Assembly (NCBI RefSeq): GCF_900167125.1
Contig: NZ_FUYC01000002.1
Span: forward strand, 310,001-374,000
Direction of reading: 5' to 3'
Source: Paucidesulfovibrio gracilis DSM 16080
GTDB taxonomy: Bacteria; Desulfobacterota; Desulfovibrionia; Desulfovibrionales; Desulfovibrionaceae
Length of the DNA stretch: 64,000 nucleotides
The translations under genes were made by a program, and so were the position numbers. The notes beneath the pieces are model-generated. The model saw only the letters and a program-made list of their open reading frames with translations. It was not told the origin of the DNA and did not search any database. Numbering within the stretch: position 1 is the first letter of the stretch; each line of letters starts with the position of its first letter. Positions 50,765 to 59,195 of the stretch are shown in pieces.

Positions 50765-50777
50765 AAGGAGTGTGTCC

Positions 50778-51689
50778 ATGGCGGTTATTACCGTGCGGGA
50801 GCTTCGCGCCATTCTGGATCGTGGCGATCGTCCCCTGCTGGTGGATGTGTTGTTTGAGGAGCGATTTGCCAGGCAGCACGTCAGCGGAGCGGTATCGGCC
50901 TGCGTCTACAACGTGACGTTTTTGGACCAGATGGCGGAACTTGTGGAAGACCGGGATAAGCCGGTGGTTGTTTACGGCGTGGATGACGAGGATCATTCGG
51001 CCATGGTGGCGGAAGAAAAGCTTCTTCAGGCGGGATGGATTTCGGTCTTCCGGCTGGGCGGCGGTATCCGTGCCTGGATTCGGGAGGGAGGATCCGTGGA
51101 GGGGGAAGCCCCGGCCTCGGATCTGGACGAGGAGGCTGTTTTTCAAGCCCCGTCGGGCGTGGTTACGGTGCTTCCCGCGGAAAGTACCATTGGTTGGGAG
51201 GGGCGCAACACTTCCGGTTCGCATCGGGGCAGTCTGGACGTGGAGTCCGGTTCGTTTCGTTTTTCGTCGGACCAGGCATCGGGAGAAGTTGTTCTGGATA
51301 TGCGCAGCATCCGCAATCATGACGTGGAAGAGGAGTCGTTGCGCAGTGTGCTGGTGGCCCATTTGCTGTCCGAGGACTTTTTTCATACCGACGCGTTTCC
51401 CCGGGCGCGGCTGGCGATTGAAACCATGCGTCCACTGCACCGGGAACCGAGGCAGCCGAATCACGCGGTACAGGGAACATTGGAGCTGCGCGGCGTTCGC
51501 GCCCCGTTCGAGTGCGAGGCGACGCTGGAAAATCTGGAGGCGGGCCGCATGACGCTGGAAGCGCATTTTGATCTGGACCGCACGCTTTGGGGCGTCAACT
51601 ACGGGTCTGCCAAGCTCTTTCGTTATCTTGGCTATCATCTGGTGTTCGATCCGATCAGCGTGAACGTACGTCTGGTCTTGGAAGCCTGA
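50778..51689 (+). CDS. Rhodanese-like and YceI-like fusion protein
   Basis: The protein has 303 residues from the ATG at 50778, seven bases after AAGGAG; the GTG six bases earlier is too close to that site. Residues 1-105 resemble a rhodanese domain (VRELRAILDRGDRPLLVDVLFEERFARQH, then VFRLGGGIRAW). At the position of the catalytic cysteine there is Gly67 (VVYGVDDEDHSA), so sulfurtransferase activity is not expected. Residues 125-303 resemble YceI/lipocalin-like (SHRGSLDVESGSFRF, then LELRGVRAPFECEATLENL). No signal peptide is present, unusual for YceI. It stands alone; the role is unknown. Confidence 0.75.
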   Translation: MAVITVRELRAILDRGDRPLLVDVLFEERFARQHVSGAVSACVYNVTFLDQMAELVEDRDKPVVVYGVDDEDHSAMVAEEKLLQAGWISVFRLGGGIRAWIREGGSVEGEAPASDLDEEAVFQAPSGVVTVLPAESTIGWEGRNTSGSHRGSLDVESGSFRFSSDQASGEVVLDMRSIRNHDVEEESLRSVLVAHLLSEDFFHTDAFPRARLAIETMRPLHREPRQPNHAVQGTLELRGVRAPFECEATLENLEAGRMTLEAHFDLDRTLWGVNYGSAKLFRYLGYHLVFDPISVNVRLVLEA

Positions 51690-51693
51690 CGCG

Positions 51694-52665
51694 TTACACT
51701 GCGGGAAAGCGCGGCTGGGCGAAGTGGACGGCGTGCTGCATATCCAGGCCGGGTAATCCGCTGTCCAGTCCTGGACCGGGACCAACGAGGGAATCCGGGG
51801 CGGCTTCTCCAAAGGCCAGGGGTTCCAGCTGGTGCCAGAGATGCAGGGTGTTTTGCCGGGCTTGGGCCTGCAATGCGTGGAATGTGACGGTTTCCGGTGT
51901 GCCGGTCACCGGGTGGGCGTAGCGGAGCGGGCCGGAGAGCGTTGCTGTTTCCTGGAGCACCATGGACCGGGGCGGGATCGCCAGAGCCAGGATATCCCGC
52001 AGGACTTGTAGTTTTCGGGGGAGCCTGGGGCGTAACTGTGCGGCCAGACTCCCGGCGCGGGACAGGGAGAATGAATTCATTCGGCGGAAAATGGTCCAGG
52101 CACGTTGCAGGGCATTACATACGTCCGCTTCTCGGCAGCGAATCAGATCGGCCAGTCCTTTTGTCGCGCAATGGGTCAGGGGGTCGGTCTGCCGTAGCAG
52201 TCCGGCCAGGGCATAGCGGCCAAGTTCGGTCCGGCTGCCGGCCATGGACAAATCCAGGCAGGATTCCAGAAACCGGTGTCGTTCCACGGCCAGTGGCTCC
52301 GCGTAATAGTTGCCGCAGAGGTAATGGATAAGAGGGTGCATGGCCGTGTCCGCGCCGATGTGGGAAGCCATGCCCGCGAGCAAGGCCCGGGCCTGGGGGG
52401 CGCGGGTTTCCGTGGCGTGGGCGGCCTGGATACGAAGCAGGTCGTATGGGTCGTGGCCCCCACCGCCATGGAGCCGGTGAGGCAAACGGAGAATGGGTTT
52501 TGGTTCCCCGGCCCATGGACGCTCCAGGTAAAACAGGACATCGTGAAATACCGCCCCCAGGAGCAGATAGGGAACGTGATTGCGGGCGTCCGCGCCCAGA
52601 CGACCGTTTTGCGGCAGATGGGCCGATTGCAGGGCGATTTGAAAATGTACGTATTCCTTGGGCAT
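51694..52665 (-). CDS. Zinc-dependent phospholipase C-like protein
   Basis: The protein has 323 residues. Stretches such as MPKEYVHFQIALQSAHLP, GADARNHVPYLLLGAVFHDVLFYL and LLAGMASHIGADTAMHPLIHYL match the zinc-dependent phospholipase C fold (PF00882). In that fold several His and Asp residues bind metal. No signal peptide is seen, so it would act in the cytosol; similar proteins are common but mostly uncharacterised. It converges with the rhodanese-YceI gene, 4 bases apart. Confidence 0.75.
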   Translation of the reverse strand: MPKEYVHFQIALQSAHLPQNGRLGADARNHVPYLLLGAVFHDVLFYLERPWAGEPKPILRLPHRLHGGGGHDPYDLLRIQAAHATETRAPQARALLAGMASHIGADTAMHPLIHYLCGNYYAEPLAVERHRFLESCLDLSMAGSRTELGRYALAGLLRQTDPLTHCATKGLADLIRCREADVCNALQRAWTIFRRMNSFSLSRAGSLAAQLRPRLPRKLQVLRDILALAIPPRSMVLQETATLSGPLRYAHPVTGTPETVTFHALQAQARQNTLHLWHQLEPLAFGEAAPDSLVGPGPGLDSGLPGLDMQHAVHFAQPRFPAV

Positions 52666-52794
52666 GCAAAGATCCTACCTGTAAATTGCGGCACTGCCCA
52701 CCCCCGGGCGCGGCGGGGCGGGCGTTCTCTCCGGCTTTGCATTATGTGAAGCCTTGGGTATGCTGGAGAAAAATTATCAGCGGAGGAAACGCTC

Positions 52795-53319
52795 ATGCGA
52801 CGGACGAATATTGATGCGGATCAGGTCAAGAAGGTTGAGGTGGAGGAACCGGATCAAACACGCGTGTATAACGGCGGTCCGGGGGAACCTGCGGTACGCT
52901 CCGCCGGAAAAAGCGTATTTTTCATCGGCCCGGAGGGATCGGGACGCCGGGAAGTGGGGCGCATTCTGGCTGCACGGCTCAAGCTGGGCTTTGTCGAAAT
53001 TGCGGATGCCGCCGCGCTCCAGTCCGCCTTGGATGGCGACCGGGTGGTGGCTTCCGTGGATAAAGAGCTGTTGCAGGATGAAGCATTGGCATCAACGCTG
53101 AACGCCGGTGGGGTGGTATTTTACACCATGGCCGGGGTGCAGGCGGTGGCCGAGGCCCGCGGTCTGGTGGTGGATGAGGAGTGCAAGCGCCGTATCTTTG
53201 CGGAAATAGATGAATGGGAACCGGTGTTCATGCGCATGCTGCACTTTTTGTTGCCCGGCGGCCTGAGCGCCGAGGCCACGGCTGCAAGCGCAGCAGACAA
53301 ATTGTATATGGTACGATAA
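52795..53319 (+). CDS. Shikimate-kinase-like protein with degenerate P-loop
   Basis: The protein has 174 residues and resembles the AroK fold (KSVFFIGPEGSGRREVGRILAARLKLGFVEI). The Walker A motif is degenerate: GPEGSGRRE at residues 45-53 has Arg51 in place of the catalytic Lys and Arg52 in place of Ser/Thr. The segment LNAGGVVFYTMAGVQAVAE resembles the mid-domain of shikimate kinases. ATP binding, and so kinase activity, is doubtful. It follows a GCGGAGG site and lies 52 bases before the HAD gene, in one + strand run. It may have a regulatory or a non-kinase role. Confidence 0.7.
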   Translation: MRRTNIDADQVKKVEVEEPDQTRVYNGGPGEPAVRSAGKSVFFIGPEGSGRREVGRILAARLKLGFVEIADAAALQSALDGDRVVASVDKELLQDEALASTLNAGGVVFYTMAGVQAVAEARGLVVDEECKRRIFAEIDEWEPVFMRMLHFLLPGGLSAEATAASAADKLYMVR

Positions 53320-53371
53320 CGGGAATCAATGGTCCGGAGCGAACAACGCCACCGGCAGGGATGGAGGAATC

Positions 53372-54589
53372 ATGGGCCAGGGCATGGAACCAACGCCGAT
53401 TGTGGACTTGAAAGGGTTTTACGAGCGCATGCACCAGACCCGGGAAGTGCGCGTCCGGGCCGTGGCGGATATTGCCGCAGGCCGGGTGCCGGATTCCGCG
53501 CTGGTACGGGTGTTGGAAACAACGCTTGAGGACTTGCGAAACATCTTGCGTCCTGACGGAAAGGCGGAATTGGAGGTCACGCCCGGCCGATCCATGGAGC
53601 TGGATCTCGGGTACGAGATTGGCGAACTGGAAAAGGACGTGCTTTATCTTCGACAGGGCGAGGACGCTCTGTTGACCTTTCTGGCGCAATTGCATCCCGA
53701 TTTTTCCCAGGAAGTCAGCACGGCACTGAATGTCTTGCAGGGGCGTTCCTTCAAAGCCTGGATTACGGACCGGGACGGCACCACCAACAACTATTGCGGG
53801 CGTTACAACTCGTCCATCCAATCCGCATACAATGCGGTCTTTCTTTCCCGCTATGCGCGGGTCCATGTGGGGCGCTCAGTGTTCATCACCTCTGCGCCCC
53901 TGCGCGACCCCGGCATCGTCAACGTCAGTGTGAATCCTGACGGGTCCTTCATCTATGCCGCGTCCAAGGGACGGGAGTGTCTGGACCTGGAAGGAGCGCG
54001 GCGGGTGTTTCCCATTGAGCCGGAAAAGCAGGCGCTGCTCGATGCCTTCAACGCGCGGATGGAGACCCTGCTTTGCGAGCCAGCGTATGGTACGTTTACG
54101 CTCATCGGTTCCGGGTATCAGCGGAAATTCGGGCAGACCACCATTGCCCGCCAGGACATCACCGGTACGATTCCCGAGGATGAGTCCAAGGCGTTTTTGG
54201 CCGTGATCGGCCAGGTGGTCGCGGAGGTGGACCCGGAAGGTCGTCATTTCTACATCGAGGACACAGGTCTGGATGTGGAGGTGATTCTTACGGTGGATGA
54301 CGAGCAGGGCGGCAAAGATTTTAGCAAGGCCGAGGGCGTGGCGTTTTTGGACCAGACCTTTGCCTTGGACCTGCAAAAGGGGCCGAATCTGGTCAGTGGG
54401 GACACCCGCTCGGATCTGCCGCTGGCCCAGGCCGTGTTGGAACGGTGTCCGGAGACCTGGGTGGTCTTTGTGACCCGGGATGAGGAACTGGCGGCCGATG
54501 TGCGGCGGCTCACGCCCTCTTCTCTCGTGGTGTCGCGGCCGGATGTGCTGGTGACGGCATTGGGCATGCTGGCCCGTTCCGACGTATAA
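53372..54589 (+). CDS. HAD phosphatase, trehalose-6-phosphate phosphatase-like
   Basis: The protein has 405 residues. After an N-terminal helical region (about 1-125) comes a complete HAD core. Motif I is D133-R-D135-G-T-T, motif II FITSAP (Thr173/Ser174), motif III has lysine near 252 (YQRKFGQTT), and motif IV is GDTRSD (343-348). The pattern fits a capped HAD phosphatase such as OtsB. The product sugar is uncertain. It is followed after 76 bases by the beta-phosphoglucomutase/GH65 fusion; the two plausibly handle one disaccharide pathway. Confidence 0.78.
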   Translation: MGQGMEPTPIVDLKGFYERMHQTREVRVRAVADIAAGRVPDSALVRVLETTLEDLRNILRPDGKAELEVTPGRSMELDLGYEIGELEKDVLYLRQGEDALLTFLAQLHPDFSQEVSTALNVLQGRSFKAWITDRDGTTNNYCGRYNSSIQSAYNAVFLSRYARVHVGRSVFITSAPLRDPGIVNVSVNPDGSFIYAASKGRECLDLEGARRVFPIEPEKQALLDAFNARMETLLCEPAYGTFTLIGSGYQRKFGQTTIARQDITGTIPEDESKAFLAVIGQVVAEVDPEGRHFYIEDTGLDVEVILTVDDEQGGKDFSKAEGVAFLDQTFALDLQKGPNLVSGDTRSDLPLAQAVLERCPETWVVFVTRDEELAADVRRLTPSSLVVSRPDVLVTALGMLARSDV

Positions 54590-54665
54590 GGCGTCGCAGG
54601 GATATCTTCGAACCGGGATGTGACGCGGCTTATTGCCGCACAAGAAGGTTTTGCAAGGAGCGAAT

Positions 54666-57600
54666 ATGTCGACCAGCGGACCGCAAGGTGTGATTTTCGA
54701 TCTGGATGGCGTGATTACCGGAACGGCCAGGGTTCATTCCATGGCCTGGGAAAGCATGTTCAACCGATATCTGCAACAGGTGGCCGAGCGGGACGGCAAA
54801 CCCTTCCAGCCCTTCACCGCGGAGGACTATCTTGCGTATGTAGACGGGAAGCCGCGCATGCAGGGGGTTCGGAGCTTTTTGGAGTCGCGGGGCATTGACC
54901 TGCCTTTCGGCGACCATGACGACAGCCCGGACGTGGAAACCGTTTGCGGCCTGGGCAATCGCAAGAATCTTGATTTTCAGAAGGTGCTCAAGGAGGAGGG
55001 ACCGGACGTGTTTGCCTCCTCGGTGGAACTTGTGCGCGAATTGAAGCGGCGCGGCATCCGCGTGGGCGTGGCCTCGTCCAGCCGCAACTGCCGGTTGATT
55101 CTGGAATTGGCGGGATTGGATGATCTTTTCGAGACCCGGGTGGATGGAGACGTTTCCCTGGAATTGGGGCTGAAGGGCAAGCCGGATCCGGACATTTTTA
55201 CCACTGCGGCGGCCAACCTCGACCTACGGCCCGGGCAGTGCGTGGTGGTGGAGGATGCTATCTCCGGCGTGCAGGCCGGATGCGCGGGAAATTTTGGCCT
55301 GACATTGGGGGTGGCCCGAGAGACGCCCGGGGATGTGCTTTTGGCCAATGGCGCGGATTTGGCCGTGCGTGATCTGGGTGAAATCAGTGTGGACGATCTG
55401 GAGGACTGGTTCCGCAACGGCCTGGAACGGGATGGCTGGACCTTTGCCTACCAGGGGCTGGATCCGGAAAACGAGAAGTTGCGAGAAGCCCTGACCACGG
55501 TGGGCAACGGATACCTCGGTGTCCGGGGGGCGTTGGAAACGGAGCGTGCTTCCGAGCACCACTACCCGGGGACATATCTGGCTGGTGTGTTCAACAAAAT
55601 TCCCACTCCGCTGCATGGACGTGATATTTATAATAATGATTTTGTGAACTGCCCCAACTGGCTGCTCATGGAATTTCGGGTGGACCAGGGCGAATATATC
55701 AGCCCCATGGACATGGAGGTGCTTTCCTATTCCCATGCGCTGCACCTGCGTGAAGCCGTGCTTGAACGGCGTATGGTGGTCAAGGACAATCTTGGCCGCA
55801 TAACGCGGTTGGTGTCGCGGCGGTTGGCCAGCATGGCGGATCCGCATCTGTTGGCCCAGCGGTTGGAATTGACCCCGGTGAACTGGTCCGGCCGGGTGAC
55901 GGTGCGTTCGGGTATTGACGGCAACATCATCAATGACGGCGTGGCCCGGTACCGTCAACTCAACCAGCAGCACCTTGAGTTTGTGAAAAGCGGGAAGGCC
56001 GCGGGCGGCGTGTTTTTGGAAACGCGCACCACGGCTTCGGGCTATCACGTGGCCATGAGCGCCAAACACGTTCTGTTTGACGAGGGGCGGCGTATTCACG
56101 GCACGCGGGAAGTCTGCCCCGACCGTGCATTCATTGGTGAGGAGTTGTCCTTCCCGGCTGGAGAAGGCCGCTGTTACGCCGTGGACAAGCTGGTCAGCGT
56201 GTATACCTCGCTGGATGCGGAGGAACCGCGCCGGGCGTCCGTGGCCCGACTGGATCGGGCGCGTAGTTTCCGGCAGCTTCATGCCGGACACGCCAAAGCC
56301 TGGGAACGCCTGTGGGACAAGGCGGACATCAAGGTGGGCGGCGATCGGCTGGTGCAGCGCACCTTGCGGCTGCACGCCTATCACCTTTTGGTGACGGCCT
56401 CGCCGCATAACCGGAATTTGGATGCGGGCATGCCTGCGCGCGGACTTTCGGGCGAGGCCTACCGTGGTCATATTTTTTGGGATGAACTGTACATCCTGCC
56501 CTTCTATGATCTGCGTTTCCCGGAAATATCCAAGGCGCTGCTTTCCTATCGCTACAACCGGTTGGAGGGGGCGCGGCAGTATGCCCGCGAGCACGGATAC
56601 GAAGGCGCTATGTTTCCCTGGCAGACCGCGGACGGTGGGGAGGAGGAGACCCAGGAGGTTCATTTCAACCCCAAAAGCGGGGATTGGGGACCGGACCTGT
56701 CGCGTCGCCAGCGTCATGTTTCCATCGCCGTATTCTTCAATACCTGGCGGTATGTGCACTGCACCGGAGACTGGAACTTCATGCGCCGTCAGGGGGCCGA
56801 GTTGATGCTCTCCATCGCCCGGTTTTGGGGGTCCATTGCCCAAAAGGACGAAGCCACGGGACAATGGCACATTGACGGCGTCATGGGACCGGATGAATTT
56901 CATGAATCCCTGCCTGGTTCCAATCGGGAGGGGCTGCGAGACAACGCCTACACCAATGTGATGAGTTCCTGGTTGTTGGAACGGGCTGTGGATCTTCTGG
57001 AGCGGCTTTCTCCGGCGGACCGCAAGCGGGTGGCGAAGCGGTCGGGTCTGCGTGACGAAGAACCCGAGCGCTGGCAGGAAATCGCCCGAGGACTGCACGT
57101 CAGCCTGAACGAGCAGGGCGTTATAGAACAGTTTGCCGGGTATTTCGGATTGGATGAGCTGGATTGGGACGCCTATCGCGCCAAATACGGGGACATCCAC
57201 CGTCTGGACCGCATTCTCAAGGCCGAGGGGGATTCGCCGGACCATTATAAGCTGGCCAAACAGGCGGATACGTTGATGATGTTTTATGCTCTCCCCCCCG
57301 AAACCATTGTGGACATTCTTGGCCGACTCGGGCATGACGTGGGCGACCCGGCCACATTGTTGCGCCGGAACTATGACTATTACGAGGGGCGCACCAGCCA
57401 CGGGTCTACGCTCTCCAAGGTGGTTCATGCGCTTATCTCCAGTTATTTCGGGGATGACGCCACTGCCTGGCAATGGTTCCTTGAGGCTCTGGTCAGCGAC
57501 ATCCACGATAGTCAGGGCGGCACCACGCTGGAAGGGATTCATACCGGCGTCATGGCCGGAACCCTGGACATCGTAACCCGCTATTTTGCCGGGGTGGACG

Positions 57601-57824
57601 TCACAGGGGAGCGTCTTACGATCCAGCCGCATCTTCCCGCGCATTGGTCCGAATTGGAGCTGAAACTCCGTTTTCGGGGTGATTGGTACGGCCTGCGGCT
57701 GAAGCCGGGCAAGTTGCGCGTCACCCTGTTGGAGTCGTCCAAGGACGCGGTACACCTTGTGGTGCAAGGGCGGTCCGTGGAGTTGACCCCGGGCCGGGCG
57801 CGTACCGTGACGCTGGACAGGTAG
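54666..57824 (+). CDS. Beta-phosphoglucomutase / GH65 glycoside phosphorylase fusion
   Basis: The protein has 1052 residues from the ATG at 54666, after AAGGAG; an upstream in-frame ATG at 54633 adds unrelated residues. Residues 1-235 are a HAD beta-phosphoglucomutase (GVIFDLDGVITGT, nucleophile Asp12 and Asp14). Residues 250-1040 are a GH65 (alpha/alpha)6-barrel enzyme, with FNPKSGDWGPDLSRRQRH and the acid motif GPDEFHES (Glu744) in place. The loop QGGTTLEGIHTGVMAG suits a phosphate-binding phosphorylase rather than a hydrolase. Such a fusion could split an alpha-glucoside with phosphate and turn beta-glucose-1-phosphate into glucose-6-phosphate. Substrate (trehalose, kojibiose, maltose or a phosphorylated form) is not determined. 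Confidence 0.88.
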   Translation: MSTSGPQGVIFDLDGVITGTARVHSMAWESMFNRYLQQVAERDGKPFQPFTAEDYLAYVDGKPRMQGVRSFLESRGIDLPFGDHDDSPDVETVCGLGNRKNLDFQKVLKEEGPDVFASSVELVRELKRRGIRVGVASSSRNCRLILELAGLDDLFETRVDGDVSLELGLKGKPDPDIFTTAAANLDLRPGQCVVVEDAISGVQAGCAGNFGLTLGVARETPGDVLLANGADLAVRDLGEISVDDLEDWFRNGLERDGWTFAYQGLDPENEKLREALTTVGNGYLGVRGALETERASEHHYPGTYLAGVFNKIPTPLHGRDIYNNDFVNCPNWLLMEFRVDQGEYISPMDMEVLSYSHALHLREAVLERRMVVKDNLGRITRLVSRRLASMADPHLLAQRLELTPVNWSGRVTVRSGIDGNIINDGVARYRQLNQQHLEFVKSGKAAGGVFLETRTTASGYHVAMSAKHVLFDEGRRIHGTREVCPDRAFIGEELSFPAGEGRCYAVDKLVSVYTSLDAEEPRRASVARLDRARSFRQLHAGHAKAWERLWDKADIKVGGDRLVQRTLRLHAYHLLVTASPHNRNLDAGMPARGLSGEAYRGHIFWDELYILPFYDLRFPEISKALLSYRYNRLEGARQYAREHGYEGAMFPWQTADGGEEETQEVHFNPKSGDWGPDLSRRQRHVSIAVFFNTWRYVHCTGDWNFMRRQGAELMLSIARFWGSIAQKDEATGQWHIDGVMGPDEFHESLPGSNREGLRDNAYTNVMSSWLLERAVDLLERLSPADRKRVAKRSGLRDEEPERWQEIARGLHVSLNEQGVIEQFAGYFGLDELDWDAYRAKYGDIHRLDRILKAEGDSPDHYKLAKQADTLMMFYALPPETIVDILGRLGHDVGDPATLLRRNYDYYEGRTSHGSTLSKVVHALISSYFGDDATAWQWFLEALVSDIHDSQGGTTLEGIHTGVMAGTLDIVTRYFAGVDVTGERLTIQPHLPAHWSELELKLRFRGDWYGLRLKPGKLRVTLLESSKDAVHLVVQGRSVELTPGRARTVTLDR

Positions 57825-57870
57825 ACCGCTTGCCGGGCGCCATGCCCCAACGAGATCATCGGAGTGCTTC

Positions 57871-58605
57871 ATGGCCGAAAAAAAATTGCGTGTCGAGCTG
57901 TTGAGCATGACGCCCAACGCGCTTGAATTGTTGTATGCCGCCTTTCGGCAATGCTATCATGCCGGGTTTGTGGCCGACATGTGGCCCCGCCTGCTGAACG
58001 GGGAGATCCCCCCGGAAAAGCAGGCGGGACTGGTCAGCCGCGTTTTGGAATCCGGCCACGACAGCCCTGTGGAGCATGTGAGCTTTAGCTTTGCGGTGGA
58101 AGGCATTTCCCGAGCCTGCTCGCACCAGCTGGTGCGCCACAGGCTGGCTTCCTACTCGCAGCAAAGTCAGCGGTATGTCACGGAGTCGGACATGGAGTAC
58201 ATCCTGCCTCCGGCCATTGCCCGAATTCCGGAGGCGCGTGAACGGTTTGAGGCCTTTATGCAGGAGGTGGGGAGCGCGTATGCGGATCTGCGTGACATCC
58301 TGGTGGCGCACGGGCGTGCATCCAAGGCCAATGAGGATGCCCGGTTTGTCCTGCCGCAGGCAGCGGAAACCAAAATCGTGCTGACGATGAACTGCCGGGC
58401 CTTGCGGCATTTTTTCCATTTGCGCTGCTGTGCTCGGGCGCAGTGGGAGATTCGAGCCTTGGCCGATGCCATGCTCGTCATTTGTCGAGAGAAGTTGCCC
58501 GCGATTTTTGCCACGGCTGGAGCCAGGTGCGTGGAGTTGGGCTACTGCCCGGAATCGGAGCGGTTTACCTGCGGAAAATACCCACTGCGTAAGGATATGG
58601 CGTAA
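57871..58605 (+). CDS. thyX: Flavin-dependent thymidylate synthase
   Basis: ThyX makes dTMP from dUMP with methylenetetrahydrofolate, FAD and NADPH. It has 244 residues. The diagnostic motif RHRLASYSQQSQRY covers residues 89-102 (RHR-x2-S-x4-S-x-RY), where dUMP and FAD bind. The start follows a CGGAG site. It ends the + strand run after the GH65 fusion, 46 bases away, and precedes the AT-rich region ahead of dnaA. Confidence 0.97.
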   Translation: MAEKKLRVELLSMTPNALELLYAAFRQCYHAGFVADMWPRLLNGEIPPEKQAGLVSRVLESGHDSPVEHVSFSFAVEGISRACSHQLVRHRLASYSQQSQRYVTESDMEYILPPAIARIPEARERFEAFMQEVGSAYADLRDILVAHGRASKANEDARFVLPQAAETKIVLTMNCRALRHFFHLRCCARAQWEIRALADAMLVICREKLPAIFATAGARCVELGYCPESERFTCGKYPLRKDMA

Positions 58606-58656
58606 GTCGAAGATCCTATCGGCCTGGGGGTATCCCCCAGGCGACAACTCTTCGAC
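58606..58656. repeat. Nested double hairpin after thyX
   Basis: An outer 8-base inverted repeat (GTCGAAGA at 58606-58613, TCTTCGAC at 58649-58656) encloses an inner 9-base repeat (GCCTGGGGG at 58622-58630, CCCCCAGGC at 58634-58642) with a TAT loop. It begins at the base after the thyX stop codon. No T-run follows, so it is a structural element rather than a simple terminator. Confidence 0.6.
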
Positions 58657-58678
58657 ATTTCAATGCCTTTTTATCAAT

Positions 58679-58701
58679 GTCCCCGAGGGGACCGTTTTTT
58701 T
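58679..58701 (+). terminator. Intrinsic terminator after thyX
   Basis: GTCCCC and GGGGAC form a tight stem (6 bp, effectively 5 with a CGAG loop), followed by CG and seven T. It lies about 75 bases beyond the thyX stop and should end the transcript of the sugar-phosphorylase/thyX run. Confidence 0.75.
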
Positions 58702-58799
58702 GAACGAAATCGTTGTTACTAAAGCGAGACAATGGTTACCAACCCTTGGCGCTTCTGGATTTCCTGATGACGCCTGGGGAACTGCCATTGGTTGAAGAG

Positions 58800-59120
58800 G
58801 AAGATCGGAAATTTTATCTGATCTTTTTTTGTCCAAAAAAAACATAGTGTTAATGTTATACGTGTAGGAAAGAGACGAATGAATGTCTAGAAAAGTCGGT
58901 TATAACTTTTTATCTATGAGAAAAAAATTAAAGTAATTGTAAGGAAAATGACGAAATCAAGAATCATCCCTGTGGAAAACTTTTTTCACACTTGTTGATT
59001 CATGGTGAAGAAAAGTCAAAAGTCCTTGCACGGTCCGCTGTTGTGCCGCAAAGACAGAAACGGCTCTAACGCGTGTTGTGCACCTTTTTCAACTTTTACA
59101 AAGAGATGAGCTGTAGATAA
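58800..59120. other. AT-rich, DnaA-box-bearing intergenic region, possible oriC
   Basis: The 590 bases between thyX and dnaA hold no gene. Bases 58800-58960 are strongly AT-rich with T- and A-runs. Two sequences fit the relaxed DnaA-box pattern TTWTNCACA: TGTGGAAAA at 58971-58979 (reverse) and TTTTTCACA at 58982-58990. TGTAGATAA at 59112-59120 is one base from the reverse box. The combination of an AT-rich stretch, boxes and an adjacent dnaA is the usual layout of oriC or of an autoregulated dnaA promoter. Confidence 0.5.
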
Positions 59121-59195
59121 GAGTTCGGCGCTTCCACGGGGCTTCCGTGGTCAGCCTCTTTGAGCAGATTCCATCCATACGGTAGTGACTCCTTC

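Noticed and set aside
50772-50777. GTG start of the rhodanese-YceI gene
   Set aside because: It is only one base after the AAGGAG site, too close for initiation; the ATG at 50778 has ideal spacing.
55224-57917. 897-codon open frame antisense to the GH65 fusion
   Set aside because: It is a mirror of the strongly supported phosphoglucomutase/GH65 gene; no motif or ribosome site was found.
59160-59195. TTG start of dnaA twelve codons upstream
   Set aside because: The ATG at 59196 opens directly into the conserved domain I helix; the upstream residues have no family counterpart.
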